A stretch of 64,000 nucleotides of DNA from Pleurocapsa minor GSE-CHR-MK 17-07R (GTDB lineage: Bacteria > Chloroflexota > Anaerolineae > Aggregatilineales > Phototrophicaceae): assembly GCA_019359125.1 (NCBI GenBank), contig JAHHHY010000002.1, positions 496,001 through 560,000 of the forward strand. The letters run 5' to 3'. Both the position numbers and the translations under genes were made by a program. The notes below the pieces were generated by a model. The model saw nothing but the letters and a program-made list of their open reading frames with translations. It ran no database searches and was not told the DNA's origin. This document shows, piece by piece, positions 9,013-17,374 of this stretch (position 1 is its first letter; each line of letters opens with the position of its first letter).

Positions 9013-9420
9013 CTACTCTGTGCGTTTGACGATCGGCTGCACTTCATCCAGCAGCGAAACATGATCGACAATCTCGCCGTGCTCATCGTGGATGATGACA
9101 TCTGCGCCGGCGTTGCGCGCCAGCATGATGGCCTGGTCGCGCGCCTGCTGCACATCCGGCAGCACCGACATGGCCTGCGCTGCATTCATCTGGCGCACGG
9201 CCCAGCCTTCCGGATGCGGCACCACGTGGAAATTATCGCGCCAGTCTTTTTTGTCGATGCCTTCCGCCCACTTTTTGGACTGGGAGATCGCGATCGGGAT
9301 GGCGCTTCCTTCAGGATAGCCTTCCTCCAGCAGCGCATTCGCAATTTCAATGGCCTTCAGGCGAATGCGGTCCGCGAGGTTCTTCATCGCGTCTGGGTAG
9401 TTGCGGGGTGTCCAAGGCAT
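9013..9420 (-). CDS. DUF2188-domain protein of unknown function
   Basis: This is a 135-residue soluble protein. The first half (PWTPRNYPDAMKNL, then KAIEIANALLEEGYPEGSAIPIAI) resembles small stress-type proteins that accompany DUF2188. The second half (NFHVVPHPEGWAV, then ARNAGADVIIHDEHGEI) matches the DUF2188 beta-alpha-beta pattern. AAAGGAG precedes the ATG. No catalytic residues are evident and the function is unknown. Confidence 0.75.
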   Translation of the reverse strand: MPWTPRNYPDAMKNLADRIRLKAIEIANALLEEGYPEGSAIPIAISQSKKWAEGIDKKDWRDNFHVVPHPEGWAVRQMNAAQAMSVLPDVQQARDQAIMLARNAGADVIIHDEHGEIVDHVSLLDEVQPIVKRTE

Positions 9421-9540
9421 GGAGCGTCTCCTTTGCGCCCAGGGGCGCAGTAATCACTGTCCGCAGCATATCAGCCGCATCACCTTGGCGGTATCGACAT
9501 CTGGCAGGTTTCAAGATGGGTGAGCTGGTGGATATTGCGT

Positions 9541-10098
9541 CTAGCGCGTGGCCCGGGTGGGGATGTTCTGGCGAAACAAGCGCCACAGCGCCGCGCCGCT
9601 GACGATCTGGAACAGCAGCGCGCCCGATGCACCGAAAATCACGAAGCTCTGGTTGACCGATGTGGTGATGACCTGCGCTGTCACGAACCACGCGACCGGG
9701 AACAGCACGGTCAGCAGCGGCACCCAGGCCAGGCTGAAGCGGACAACCGGGCGCATGACCAGCCATTGCGCGGTGCCCAGCATCAGCCCTGTGACCGGGG
9801 CGCGCAGCACAATGTCGTTCACGGCTGTGCTGGCCCCGAACAGTGCCGTCGCCAGCCCGACACCTGCGCCCAGCCCGATACCCGTCGCGAGAATCCAGGC
9901 AGGCCTGCCCAGCGATGTGCCGCGCAGTGCCAAATATTGCCCGCCGCCGATGACCAGCCCGGCAATGAAGCCACCCGCCAGCCCTTCCAAGGCGTTGTCC
10001 ATGCCGCCGCCGATCAGCGTGACGGCCAGCAGTCCGGCAGGCGGGAAGGCGAGAAAGGCGATAATCCAGTAGATGATCCAGCGATTACGTTTGTTCAT
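9541..10098 (-). CDS. Integral membrane protein of unknown function
   Basis: The 185-residue protein has about five hydrophobic segments, including a glycine-rich stretch (GGFIAGLVIGGGQYLALRG) and a repeat-like LGTAQWLVM. I chose the ATG at 10098 because AAGGAG precedes it. The same frame stays open upstream, but that part lies over the neighbouring gene. It is the last gene of a three-gene minus-strand set led by a TetR regulator, so its expression is probably controlled by it. No family was recognised. Confidence 0.7.
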   Translation of the reverse strand: MNKRNRWIIYWIIAFLAFPPAGLLAVTLIGGGMDNALEGLAGGFIAGLVIGGGQYLALRGTSLGRPAWILATGIGLGAGVGLATALFGASTAVNDIVLRAPVTGLMLGTAQWLVMRPVVRFSLAWVPLLTVLFPVAWFVTAQVITTSVNQSFVIFGASGALLFQIVSGAALWRLFRQNIPTRATR

Positions 10099-10154
10099 GA
10101 TGACGCTCCTTAAGCGTGTGCTGTGTTGTGAGAAGGTGAGAAGTTCAGGGTGAA

Positions 10155-10832
10155 TCAGGCGACGAGCAGCAGGATGCCAGCGGCGATCAGCCACAGCGAC
10201 CACAGGATGTAGCTGATGGCATTGATGGCTCCGGCGGGTTTCCAGCCGGCAGGCTCCAGCAGGCCGGCCATCACGCCCAGGGCCGAGATGATCCCGAAGA
10301 TGCCCATGATGGCGCCGAAGACGGGCGTCGTGAACATCATGATGCTGACGAGAATCGTCCATGCGCCGGTGAAGATGAAACCGAGATGCTCGCCCACCAC
10401 CACGCCCACATACTGATGGAAGGCGTTGAATACCACGCCGATGGCATCGCGCTGGGCGGGGGTGGCGTCTGCCGCCTGATACTGACGGGCCAGCACGGGC
10501 ACCAGCAGCGGCCATCGCAGCAGGCCCATCGCCTGCAGCAAGCCGCTCAGCACGCCCACAATGGCCGAAATCACCGCCAGCAGCGGGAATTGTTCCGCGA
10601 ACACCGCATAGACCAGCAGGGCCATCGGCGCGGCCAGCAGCGCCGTCAGGGCGAAGGCGTACCACAGCAGGGCCAGGCGGCGGCCGCCTTCGAGGAATTT
10701 CGACAGGATGTGGTCGGTCGGCTTGCGCAGGATGGCGGGATATTCGTAGCTCTTGCCGAGCATGAAAAACAGCACGTTAAAGGCAACAGGCAAAGCGATC
10801 AGAACCAGACCTGTGATCTTGAACAGCGTCAT
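10155..10832 (-). CDS. Integral membrane protein of unknown function
   Basis: The 225-residue protein has about six predicted membrane segments, starting with FKITGLVLIALPVAFNVLFF. AGGAG lies before the ATG at 10832. It sits between a TetR regulator (start 11487) and a second membrane protein (9541-10098), all on the minus strand. It resembles small uncharacterised membrane proteins found next to TetR regulators. I cannot name a family with confidence. A transport or membrane-stress role is a guess. Confidence 0.75.
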   Translation of the reverse strand: MTLFKITGLVLIALPVAFNVLFFMLGKSYEYPAILRKPTDHILSKFLEGGRRLALLWYAFALTALLAAPMALLVYAVFAEQFPLLAVISAIVGVLSGLLQAMGLLRWPLLVPVLARQYQAADATPAQRDAIGVVFNAFHQYVGVVVGEHLGFIFTGAWTILVSIMMFTTPVFGAIMGIFGIISALGVMAGLLEPAGWKPAGAINAISYILWSLWLIAAGILLLVA

Positions 10833-10905
10833 GAGAATGCTCCTATGTGGATGGGGCCGGAGGGCTTCCGGCAGTTGTATAAAGGAGAGGGAAGACTGCT
10901 GCCGG

Positions 10906-11487
10906 TTATGCCCCGGCCAGATAAGGTTGCAGGGTGAACATCATCAGGTCGATGCCGCGCTGAATCTGCGCCTCGTCCACGATGTCACCGCTGATTTCCA
11001 CACTTGCGAACCAGAACTCGCTGATCAGCCAGCACAGGTCGGCCAGTTGCCCAGCGTCTTTCGTAGATGCGGTCAGCAGGCCGATTGCCGATAAAGCACT
11101 GACAATCTCGTGAAAGCCTGCGTAGCCGCGCTGGCGTACTGCGATATAGCGTTCGGCCAGGGCAGCGTCCTGGCGCAGCAGCGCGATAATCTCGCGGTAG
11201 ATGAAGCTGTAGCGGCGCATGATGGCAAAGTTTGCGTGCACCAGTCGGCCGACAAAATCCACCGAGAGCTGACTGATGTCGTCTGGCATGGCGAAGGCGA
11301 CGTCCCATTCCCCGAACAACTGCTCGAAGATGGCGCGGATGATTTCGTCTTTGTTGCGGAAGTGGTAGTACAGGTTGCCAGGGCTCATCGACAGCGCTTC
11401 CGCGATGTGGTTGGTGGAGACCGCGCCGGTGCCGTGTGTGTTGAACAGCGTTAGTGCGGCGTCGAGGATCCTGGACTTGGTGTTCAT
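10906..11487 (-). CDS. TetR-family transcriptional regulator
   Basis: The protein has 193 residues. The N-terminal HTH is typical (SRILDAALTLFNTHG, then the recognition helix region MSPGNLYYHFRNKDEI). The C-terminal part is a variable ligand domain. AAAGGATAAAC precedes the ATG. Two 16-bp near-identical palindromes just upstream are its likely autoregulatory sites. The next genes on the same strand encode two membrane proteins that it probably controls. Confidence 0.9.
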   Translation of the reverse strand: MNTKSRILDAALTLFNTHGTGAVSTNHIAEALSMSPGNLYYHFRNKDEIIRAIFEQLFGEWDVAFAMPDDISQLSVDFVGRLVHANFAIMRRYSFIYREIIALLRQDAALAERYIAVRQRGYAGFHEIVSALSAIGLLTASTKDAGQLADLCWLISEFWFASVEISGDIVDEAQIQRGIDLMMFTLQPYLAGA

Positions 11488-11502
11488 GTTTATCCTTTCT
11501 GG

Positions 11503-11518
11503 TAGAGCAATTGCTCTA
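11503..11518. promoter_or_regulatory. TetR operator 1
   Basis: TAGAGCAATTGCTCTA is a perfect 16-bp palindrome beginning 16 bp upstream of the TetR start codon. It shares the outer TAGAG/CTCTA arms with a second palindrome 28 bp away. Confidence 0.7.
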
Positions 11519-11530
11519 ATGAATGAAGAA

Positions 11531-11546
11531 TAGAGTATTTACTCTA
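11531..11546. promoter_or_regulatory. TetR operator 2
   Basis: TAGAGTATTTACTCTA has arms TAGAGTA/TACTCTA around a TT centre. Its centre lies 28 bp from that of operator 1, which puts the two sites on roughly opposite or slightly rotated faces of the helix. Twin sites of this kind are common for autoregulated TetR proteins. Confidence 0.65.
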
Positions 11547-11626
11547 AACTGTCAAGGGGTCAGTTTTTGGGTTGCTGGTGTGGGGCGTTTGGTCACAAGA
11601 GTATGCGAGAAGCGAGTGGGTTCGGA

Positions 11627-11654
11627 GTAGGGGCTTGGCATGCCAAGCCCCTAC
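11627..11654. repeat. 28-bp perfect palindrome (interspersed REP-like element)
   Basis: The 14-base arm GTAGGGGCTTGGCA is followed directly by its exact complement. The element lies in the 236-bp spacer between the TetR operators and the 3' end of the flavoprotein gene and has no U-run typical of a terminator. Similar palindromes of the form GTAGGGGC..GCCCCTAC are scattered through some Chloroflexota and cyanobacterial genomes, as far as I recall. Only one copy is in this window. Confidence 0.6.
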
Positions 11655-11782
11655 GGATGCAGGAACCAGGTGTGTTTCACGCTTGAAACTAAAGGGTACT
11701 TGGGACGAAGATAGTATAAAAAGTGCACTAACGGGCGCCTCGCTGGGCGTCCACCAGGCAATCAACCACGGTGCTATTTGCC

Positions 11783-13024
11783 CTATACGCTCACCCCGGC
11801 CAGGTATCCGCTGGACCATGCCCACTGGAAATTGTAGCCGCCGATGCGGCCGTCCACGTCGCAGATTTCGCCGCACAAATACAGGTTCGGCCGCACGACG
11901 CTCTCCATCGTCTCCAGCTTGATTTCACTGAGGGGCACGCCGCCCGCCGTGACCTCGGCATAGGTATAGCCGCGTGTGCCGGTCACGGGCAGGTCGCACG
12001 CGGTCGCCACGGCCACCATCTGTCGACGCTGTGCCCGCGTGAGCTGATCGGCCGGGGCAGAGCCATCGGCACCGGCCTGTTCGCACAGCGCGCGCGCCAG
12101 CCGTTCCGGCAGCCCCAGGTCCATCAGCAGGCGGGCCGAGGACACGCGCCGGGTATTGAGCAGGTGCGCCTCGAAGCTTTCGGCGGTGAACGATGGCAGC
12201 CAGTTGATGACCAGCTTCGCTTGCGCGTCGTCCATTTGAGCATCCTGCAAATGGCGGCTGATATCGAGCACAGCGGGGCCGCTCAGCCCGAAATGCGTGC
12301 ACAGCATGTCGTCGGTGAAGCTGATCAGCCGCTTGCCGGTGCCTGCATGTACGGACAGCGTGGCAGGAGTGCTGATGCCGCTCAGGGTGGTCACCCAGTG
12401 CCCGGCAGGCAGCGTCAGAGGGACGAGCGCGGGCATCACGCGGTCGGTGATGGTGTGGCCCAGATGCCGGGCGATCACGTAGCCGCCGCCGTCAGAGCCG
12501 CTCTTGGGCAGGCTTTTGCCGCCGGTGGCCAGCACCACCTTGCGGGCAAACAGCTCGCCCCATTCGCCGTACACGCGAAAGTACTCCTCGCCTTCCAGCC
12601 ATTTCACATTGTCCACGCGAATGGGGTAGCGCACATCCACACCCACGCGCTTGACCTCTTTCACCAGCGCATTGAGTACAGTCTTGGCCTTGTCGGTGGT
12701 GGGGAACAGCTTGCCAGTCTCCTCGCGCTTGAGCTCGACGCCCAGGTCAGCGAAAAACTCGGTCGTCTGCGCGACATCGAAGCGGCGCAGCACCTTGCGG
12801 ATCGCGTTGCGCGAACTGCCAGAATATTCGTCTCCGGTGATGACGTCATGTGTGACGTTGCAGCGCCCGCCGCCCGCCACCAGGATCTTCGCGCCCAGCG
12901 TCTTGGCGCCGTCCAGCAGCACGATTCTGCGGTAGCGGTTGGTCACGCCGGCCCAGATGCCCGCGAACATCCCGGCCGCGCCCGCGCCGATGATGGCGAT
13001 GTCGACTTTCTCGCGCCGCGCCAT
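11783..13024 (-). CDS. NAD(P)/FAD-dependent oxidoreductase, HI0933/BaiN family
   Basis: The 413-residue flavoprotein starts with the dinucleotide-binding IIGAGAAGMFAG and then has the family signature GGGRCNVT near residue 55. A C-terminal region with PNLYLCGEICDVDGRIGGYN closes the FAD site. Family members include YhiN and the bile-acid reductase BaiN, but most have no proven substrate. It follows the aminotransferase gene with only 2 bp between them, so the two are probably co-transcribed. Confidence 0.88.
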   Translation of the reverse strand: MARREKVDIAIIGAGAAGMFAGIWAGVTNRYRRIVLLDGAKTLGAKILVAGGGRCNVTHDVITGDEYSGSSRNAIRKVLRRFDVAQTTEFFADLGVELKREETGKLFPTTDKAKTVLNALVKEVKRVGVDVRYPIRVDNVKWLEGEEYFRVYGEWGELFARKVVLATGGKSLPKSGSDGGGYVIARHLGHTITDRVMPALVPLTLPAGHWVTTLSGISTPATLSVHAGTGKRLISFTDDMLCTHFGLSGPAVLDISRHLQDAQMDDAQAKLVINWLPSFTAESFEAHLLNTRRVSSARLLMDLGLPERLARALCEQAGADGSAPADQLTRAQRRQMVAVATACDLPVTGTRGYTYAEVTAGGVPLSEIKLETMESVVRPNLYLCGEICDVDGRIGGYNFQWAWSSGYLAGVSV

Positions 13025-13026
13025 CG

Positions 13027-14139
13027 CTACGCTCCCAGCACGTCGCGCAGGGCGGACGAGATATTCGATAAGCCAGCTTTCATCTCCTCGTCGCCCGGCC
13101 AGCCAAAGCCGACGCGCATATGATGGCGGTCCGCCTCGAACCAGTGGCCGGGGCCGGTCTGCGTTTTATAGTGTCCGTTCAACTGCTCATAAAATGCGTC
13201 CAGGTTGATATTGAGGTCAGGACGGATGCGCGGGAAGCACACCACGCCGCCCTGCGGCTCGGCCCACTGCATCAGCGGTTCCTCGGCCATCCAGTCGCGC
13301 ACGAGGGCGAATTTGCGCGCGATATCGGCTTTGATGCGCGCCAGATGGGCCGGCTTTTCGCGCAGATACTGATACGCCACTTCTTCGTCCAGCACCGACC
13401 CACTGATGAAGATTTGCTCTTTGGCGGCCAGGAACAGCTCCATCAGCGCCGGATTCTGCGTCATCAGCCAGCCCATGCGAATCCCCGGCAGGCCGTAGGT
13501 TTTGCTGAGCGACGACACGCCGATCACGCGGTCGGACAGCGATGCAGCCAGCGGTAGCACCGATGCATAGCCCATCTCGCGATAGGTCTCGTCGACAAGC
13601 AGCAGCGTGTTTTTCTGCTCGATCATGTGCACCAGCCGGCGCAGGTCGCTTTCCGGCAGCATCATGCCGGTGGGGTTGTGCGGCAGGGTGATGCTGACGT
13701 ATTTTGTGCCGGGCCGGATGCGCGCCGCCAGCGCATCGACATCCAGCGCCCAGCCGTCCTCAAACGAGAGCGTGTGCAGCTCGATATCGGCGCCAATCTG
13801 GCGGGGCGTCTCGATGTTGGTAGCGTAGTTGGGATACACCACCACGACATGGTCGCCCGGCTGAAGCAGGCTGGTGGCGATGATGAACAGCGCAGCGGCT
13901 GCGCCCACCGTCATCAGCACATGCTCTGGCCAGAGCACGTTTGATTCCTGCGTCAGCAGCGCGCGCAGCTCTGGCTTGCCATAGTGGTCGCTGTACATCA
14001 GCACCAGCTTCGACAAGTCCAGATTCAGGTCCGCAAAGCGGACATCGGTGACAGAACTTTCGGCCAGATTGCAGGCAATGGCGTTGTAGCCAAGCTGCTC
14101 CGGGGATTCGATTTCGATGGGCATACGGCGGTAACGCAT
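13027..14139 (-). CDS. Class I/II pyridoxal phosphate aminotransferase
   Basis: This 370-residue fold type I PLP enzyme has a Schiff-base lysine, Lys213, in SLSKTYGLPGIRMGW. Asn155 in the PHNPTG motif and Asp183/Tyr186 in LVDETYREMGY contact the cofactor. The N-terminal region is short. Start codons at 14139 and 14124 are both possible. The substrate is unknown; the family includes aspartate/aromatic transaminases. It is upstream of, and probably in one transcript with, the BaiN-like flavoprotein. Confidence 0.87.
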   Translation of the reverse strand: MRYRRMPIEIESPEQLGYNAIACNLAESSVTDVRFADLNLDLSKLVLMYSDHYGKPELRALLTQESNVLWPEHVLMTVGAAAALFIIATSLLQPGDHVVVVYPNYATNIETPRQIGADIELHTLSFEDGWALDVDALAARIRPGTKYVSITLPHNPTGMMLPESDLRRLVHMIEQKNTLLLVDETYREMGYASVLPLAASLSDRVIGVSSLSKTYGLPGIRMGWLMTQNPALMELFLAAKEQIFISGSVLDEEVAYQYLREKPAHLARIKADIARKFALVRDWMAEEPLMQWAEPQGGVVCFPRIRPDLNINLDAFYEQLNGHYKTQTGPGHWFEADRHHMRVGFGWPGDEEMKAGLSNISSALRDVLGA

Positions 14140-14221
14140 GGGCTATCCTGTCAGGTGGCTGGAATGCGCGTAAGTGTAGCGCATGTTGGCCGGGCGCGGG
14201 GAGTGAGGGCTTCACTGATGC

Positions 14222-14269
14222 TTGACAGGATGCCTAAATTGATAATAATAAAATTTGATGCATATCAAA
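14222..14269 (+). promoter_or_regulatory. Promoter and operator of the ArsR-type regulator
   Basis: A consensus -35 (TTGACA, 14222-14227) is followed after 16 bp by AATAAT (14244-14249). Just after the -10, TTTGAT and ATCAAA (14254-14259, 14264-14269) form an inverted repeat that would cover the transcription start. That is where an autorepressor such as an ArsR protein would bind. A strong AAGGAG follows. Confidence 0.6.
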
Positions 14270-14284
14270 ATAAGGAGGATGCAT

Positions 14285-14884
14285 ATGAGCGTATCACAGG
14301 AGCGTGCGCTGCTGGAGTTGTTCAAAGTCCTGGGGGATGACAGTCGATTTCAGATGCTCAGGCGCTTGCAGCGCGATGAGCTGAACGTGGGCGACCTGGC
14401 GCAGGCCGTCGATCTGAGCGAGCCGACCGTCTCACATCATCTGGCGCGCCTGCGCGATGCCGGGTTGGTTACGCTGCGCATGAATGGCACCCAGCGTTTT
14501 TATCGGGTCAGCGACAGCGGCATCGCCCGGCTGAAACGGCTGGTGGAGCAGATCGATCAGGTCCCGCCAGAGCCGGAGCCGGAACAGGATAACAGCTGGA
14601 TCGATGCGCTGGACTGGAGCGACGAGGACAAGCGCGCGCTGCGCGAGCATACCTCCGGCGGGCGCATCACTGTGCTGCCGGCCAAGCGCAAGAAACAACT
14701 CGTCATTTTGCGCTGGCTGGCGACCAAATTCACAGCCGGCATGACCTATACCGAAAAAGAGGTCAACGCGATCATTCGCGAGGTATACGCCGAAGACTTC
14801 GTGGTGCTGCGCCGTGACCTTGTCGACATGGGCTATTTGCGTCGCGAAAAAGGCGGCGGCAGCTATTGGGTGGAAGCCGAATGA
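14285..14884 (+). CDS. ArsR-family HTH regulator with DUF2087 domain
   Basis: The 199-residue protein has an N-terminal winged helix of the ArsR/SmtB type (LFKVLGDDSRFQMLRRL, then a recognition helix with EPTVSHHLARLRDAGLV). After an acidic proline-rich linker near residue 100 comes a C-terminal DUF2087 domain (VNAIIREVYAEDFVVLRRDLVDMGYLRRE region). No cysteine metal site is visible in the HTH, so metal sensing is not indicated. The ATG at 14285 is chosen because AAGGAG at 14272 is correctly spaced from it, not from 14279 or 14255. Confidence 0.88.
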   Translation: MSVSQERALLELFKVLGDDSRFQMLRRLQRDELNVGDLAQAVDLSEPTVSHHLARLRDAGLVTLRMNGTQRFYRVSDSGIARLKRLVEQIDQVPPEPEPEQDNSWIDALDWSDEDKRALREHTSGGRITVLPAKRKKQLVILRWLATKFTAGMTYTEKEVNAIIREVYAEDFVVLRRDLVDMGYLRREKGGGSYWVEAE

Positions 14885-14910
14885 GGCTGTCCGATAGGTT
14901 CAGCCAGCAG

Positions 14911-14941
14911 GACGCGCCGTTACTACTCCGGCGCGCCCTTT
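14911..14941 (+). terminator. Intrinsic terminator after the ArsR-DUF2087 gene
   Basis: GACGCGCCG and CGGCGCGCC form a 9-bp stem with one mismatch, followed by CTTTGTG. It lies 26 bp after the stop and just before the convergent dehydrogenase end. Confidence 0.55.
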
Positions 14942-14944
14942 GTG

Positions 14945-15877
14945 TCAGGGATGGGCCGCCGACCACGCCAGCAGATTGTCAAATGCAGCACGAAAGTACA
15001 ATTCGTAGCTGTCGCGCTCGACATAGCCGAGGTGCGGCGTACAGATGGCATTGTCCAGCGCCAGCAGCGCATGGCCGACGGCGGGCTCGTCTTCAAACAC
15101 ATCGACGGCGGCCCAGCCAGGCCGACCGGCACGCAGCGCCCCCACCAGCGCCCCGGGTGCGATCAGCTCGGCGCGGCTGGTGTTGACGAGGATGGCGTCC
15201 GGCCGCAGCGCCTCCAGATCGTCCGCGCCGACGATGCCGCGCGTGCCCGCCTCCAGCCGCAGGTGCAGGCTGACGATATCGCTCGACGCGAATAAGTCGC
15301 GCTGGCTGGAGACCGTCTCCAGGCCATCGGCGGCCGCCCGCGACAGCGATCCTTCGCGCCCCCAGACCAGCACGCGCATCCCGAATGCGCGCCCATATCC
15401 CGCCACCAGCGCCCCGATCTTGCCATAGCCGAAGATGCCCAGCGTCCGCCCGTGCAGCGCGACGCCCAACGGCGCCGTCTGCCAGCGACCGGCTTTCAGC
15501 GCGCTGATTTCCTGGGGCAGGCGGCGCGCAGCGGCCATGACCAGCGCCCAGGTGAGTTCTGCCGGGGCTACGGGCGAGCCGACCCCGACCAGTACGGTGA
15601 CGCCATGTGCCGCGCAGGCGTCCATGTCGATATGCGCCGCCCCGCGCCCGGTCTGGCTGATGACCTTCAGGTCCGGCAGGCGCTCAAGCAGCGCGGCGCT
15701 GATCGGCGTGCGTTCGCGGATGAGCACCAGCGCGTCGGCCGGGGCGAGGCGCGCCGCCAGCGCATCCAGGTCTTTCACGGTGTCGTTGTACACGGTGACG
15801 CGGTGCGCCGACAGGCTGCCGAAGCAGTCCAGCCCGCGCACGGCATCCTGATAATCGTCGGGGATGATGATGTGCAT
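14945..15877 (-). CDS. D-2-hydroxyacid dehydrogenase (NAD-dependent, SerA/PdxB-like fold)
   Basis: The 310-residue protein has the NAD-binding GIFGYGKIG at 147-155 and the family's catalytic triad, seen as Arg235 (NTSRAELI), Glu264 (VFEDEP) and His282 (TPHLGY). It lacks the regulatory ACT domain of long SerA proteins. It starts 3 bp after the LivF gene and so appears to be the last gene of the branched-chain transporter operon. Interconversion of a 2-keto acid and a D-2-hydroxyacid would fit an operon that imports amino acids, but the substrate is unproven. Confidence 0.88.
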   Translation of the reverse strand: MHIIIPDDYQDAVRGLDCFGSLSAHRVTVYNDTVKDLDALAARLAPADALVLIRERTPISAALLERLPDLKVISQTGRGAAHIDMDACAAHGVTVLVGVGSPVAPAELTWALVMAAARRLPQEISALKAGRWQTAPLGVALHGRTLGIFGYGKIGALVAGYGRAFGMRVLVWGREGSLSRAAADGLETVSSQRDLFASSDIVSLHLRLEAGTRGIVGADDLEALRPDAILVNTSRAELIAPGALVGALRAGRPGWAAVDVFEDEPAVGHALLALDNAICTPHLGYVERDSYELYFRAAFDNLLAWSAAHP

Positions 15878-15880
15878 CGG

Positions 15881-16603
15881 TCAGCCCATGTAGGCGCGCT
15901 TCACGCGCTCGTCATCAATCAGGCGAGAGGTATCGTCGTGGAAGGCGATCTTGCCGGCCTCCAGCACATAGCCGCGGGCAGCCGTTTGCAGCGCAAGATG
16001 GGCATTTTGCTCCACCAGCAGCACGGTCACGCCGTCCTGCTGGTTCAGCTCGCGGATGATGCGGAAGATTTCCAGCACGATGATTGGCGCCAGCCCCAGC
16101 GACGGCTCGTCCAGCAGCAGCAGGCGCGGGCGGCTCATCAGGGCGCGGGCGATGGCCAGCATCTGCTGTTCGCCGCCGCTCAGCGTGCCGGCAAGCTGTT
16201 TGCGTCGTTCTTTCAGGCGCGGAAAACGCTCAAACTGCTGTTCAAGGTCAGCATGAATGGCGGCGTTATCGTGGCGCACATACGCGCCCAGATTCAGATT
16301 GTCCTCCACCGTCAGGCGCGACAGCACGCGGCGACCTTCGGGCACATGGGCGATGCCCTGTTTGACCACCACATCCGGCCGCAGTTTGAGCAGGTCGTTT
16401 CCCTCGTACGACATGTCGCCTGAGCGCACGCTGACGATCCGCGAGATGGCGCGCAGCACGGTGCTCTTGCCCGCGCCATTGGCCCCGATCAGCGTGACGA
16501 TTTCGCCCGGATACACGTCGATATCGACGTTCTTCAGCGCCTCAATCGCGCCATAATTCACACACAGGTTTTTGATCTGAAGCATGGGTGTGGCGGCGCT
16601 CAT
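15881..16603 (-). CDS. livF: Branched-chain amino acid ABC transporter ATP-binding protein LivF
   Basis: The 240-residue single-domain ATPase has Walker A GANGAGKST, signature LSGGEQQML, Walker B LLLDEPSLGLAP and H-loop LLVEQNA, typical of LivF. Its start overlaps the stop of livG by 4 bp. It powers uptake together with LivG for the LivH/LivM channel. Confidence 0.92.
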   Translation of the reverse strand: MSAATPMLQIKNLCVNYGAIEALKNVDIDVYPGEIVTLIGANGAGKSTVLRAISRIVSVRSGDMSYEGNDLLKLRPDVVVKQGIAHVPEGRRVLSRLTVEDNLNLGAYVRHDNAAIHADLEQQFERFPRLKERRKQLAGTLSGGEQQMLAIARALMSRPRLLLLDEPSLGLAPIIVLEIFRIIRELNQQDGVTVLLVEQNAHLALQTAARGYVLEAGKIAFHDDTSRLIDDERVKRAYMG

Positions 16604-17370
16604 CCTTCATCTCCCAGATACGCTTCGATGACGGCCGGGTCCGCTTGCACCTGCGCCGGATTGCCCAGCGCGATGAGCTGGCCGAAGTTGAGCACCGCGA
16701 TACGGTCGCACAGGCCCATCACCATTGGCACATTGTGCTCGATCAGCACGACGGTGAGCGCAAATTTCTCTTTCACCTCGCGGATGAAGCCACTTAGCCC
16801 GGCTTTTTCGTTCGGGTTCATGCCGGCACCCGGCTCGTCCAGCAGCAGCACCTGCGGCTGCAGGGCCAGCGCACGGGCGATTTCCAGGCGGCGCTGGTCG
16901 CCATACGGGAAATTGCGCGCCACGGTCTCGGCGCGGTCGGCCAGATTGACCATATCGAGCAGGTGCAGCGCCTGTTCACGCACGTGGCGTTCTTCACGGC
17001 GGGCCTTGGGTGTGCCGATAATGCCAGAGAAGACGCCGCTGCTGGTGTGCACATGCTGGGCGACCATGACATTTTCCAGCGCGGTCAGGTTGCCAAACAG
17101 GCGGATATTCTGAAACGTGCGGGCGATGCCTTTGGCGGCAATCTGATGTGGTCGCTGATGGGTGACATCCTGGCCCATCAGGAACAGCTTGCCGCTGGAA
17201 GGGTGGGTCAGGCCGGTGATCAGGTTGAACAGCGTGGTCTTGCCCGCGCCGTTGGGGCCGATCAGCCCGAAAATTTCGTCGCGCTGCACGGCAAATGAGA
17301 CGTCATTGACGGCGATCAGGCCGCCGAAGCGGCGCGTAATGCCGGTGACTTCGAGGATGGTTTCAGGCAT
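16600..17370 (-). CDS. livG: Branched-chain amino acid ABC transporter ATP-binding protein LivG
   Basis: The 256-residue ATPase has Walker A GPNGAGKTT, the LivG-specific GIARTFQNIRLF segment, a Walker B region DEPGAGMNPNEK and LIEHNVP. The LSGG signature is replaced by NFPYGDQRRLE, a change that is usual in LivG proteins. It is separated from livM by 4 bp and overlaps livF. Confidence 0.92.
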   Translation of the reverse strand: MPETILEVTGITRRFGGLIAVNDVSFAVQRDEIFGLIGPNGAGKTTLFNLITGLTHPSSGKLFLMGQDVTHQRPHQIAAKGIARTFQNIRLFGNLTALENVMVAQHVHTSSGVFSGIIGTPKARREERHVREQALHLLDMVNLADRAETVARNFPYGDQRRLEIARALALQPQVLLLDEPGAGMNPNEKAGLSGFIREVKEKFALTVVLIEHNVPMVMGLCDRIAVLNFGQLIALGNPAQVQADPAVIEAYLGDEG

Positions 17371-17374
17371 GGTT

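Noticed and set aside
9541-10665. A single 374-residue protein on the minus strand
   Set aside because: Its first half is antisense-like text over the neighbouring membrane protein gene. A good ribosome site supports the shorter 185-residue protein.
11771-13123. 450-residue plus-strand frame opposite the BaiN-like gene
   Set aside because: Composition is His/Gln/Arg-rich and no motif is found; the minus-strand gene has clear FAD motifs.
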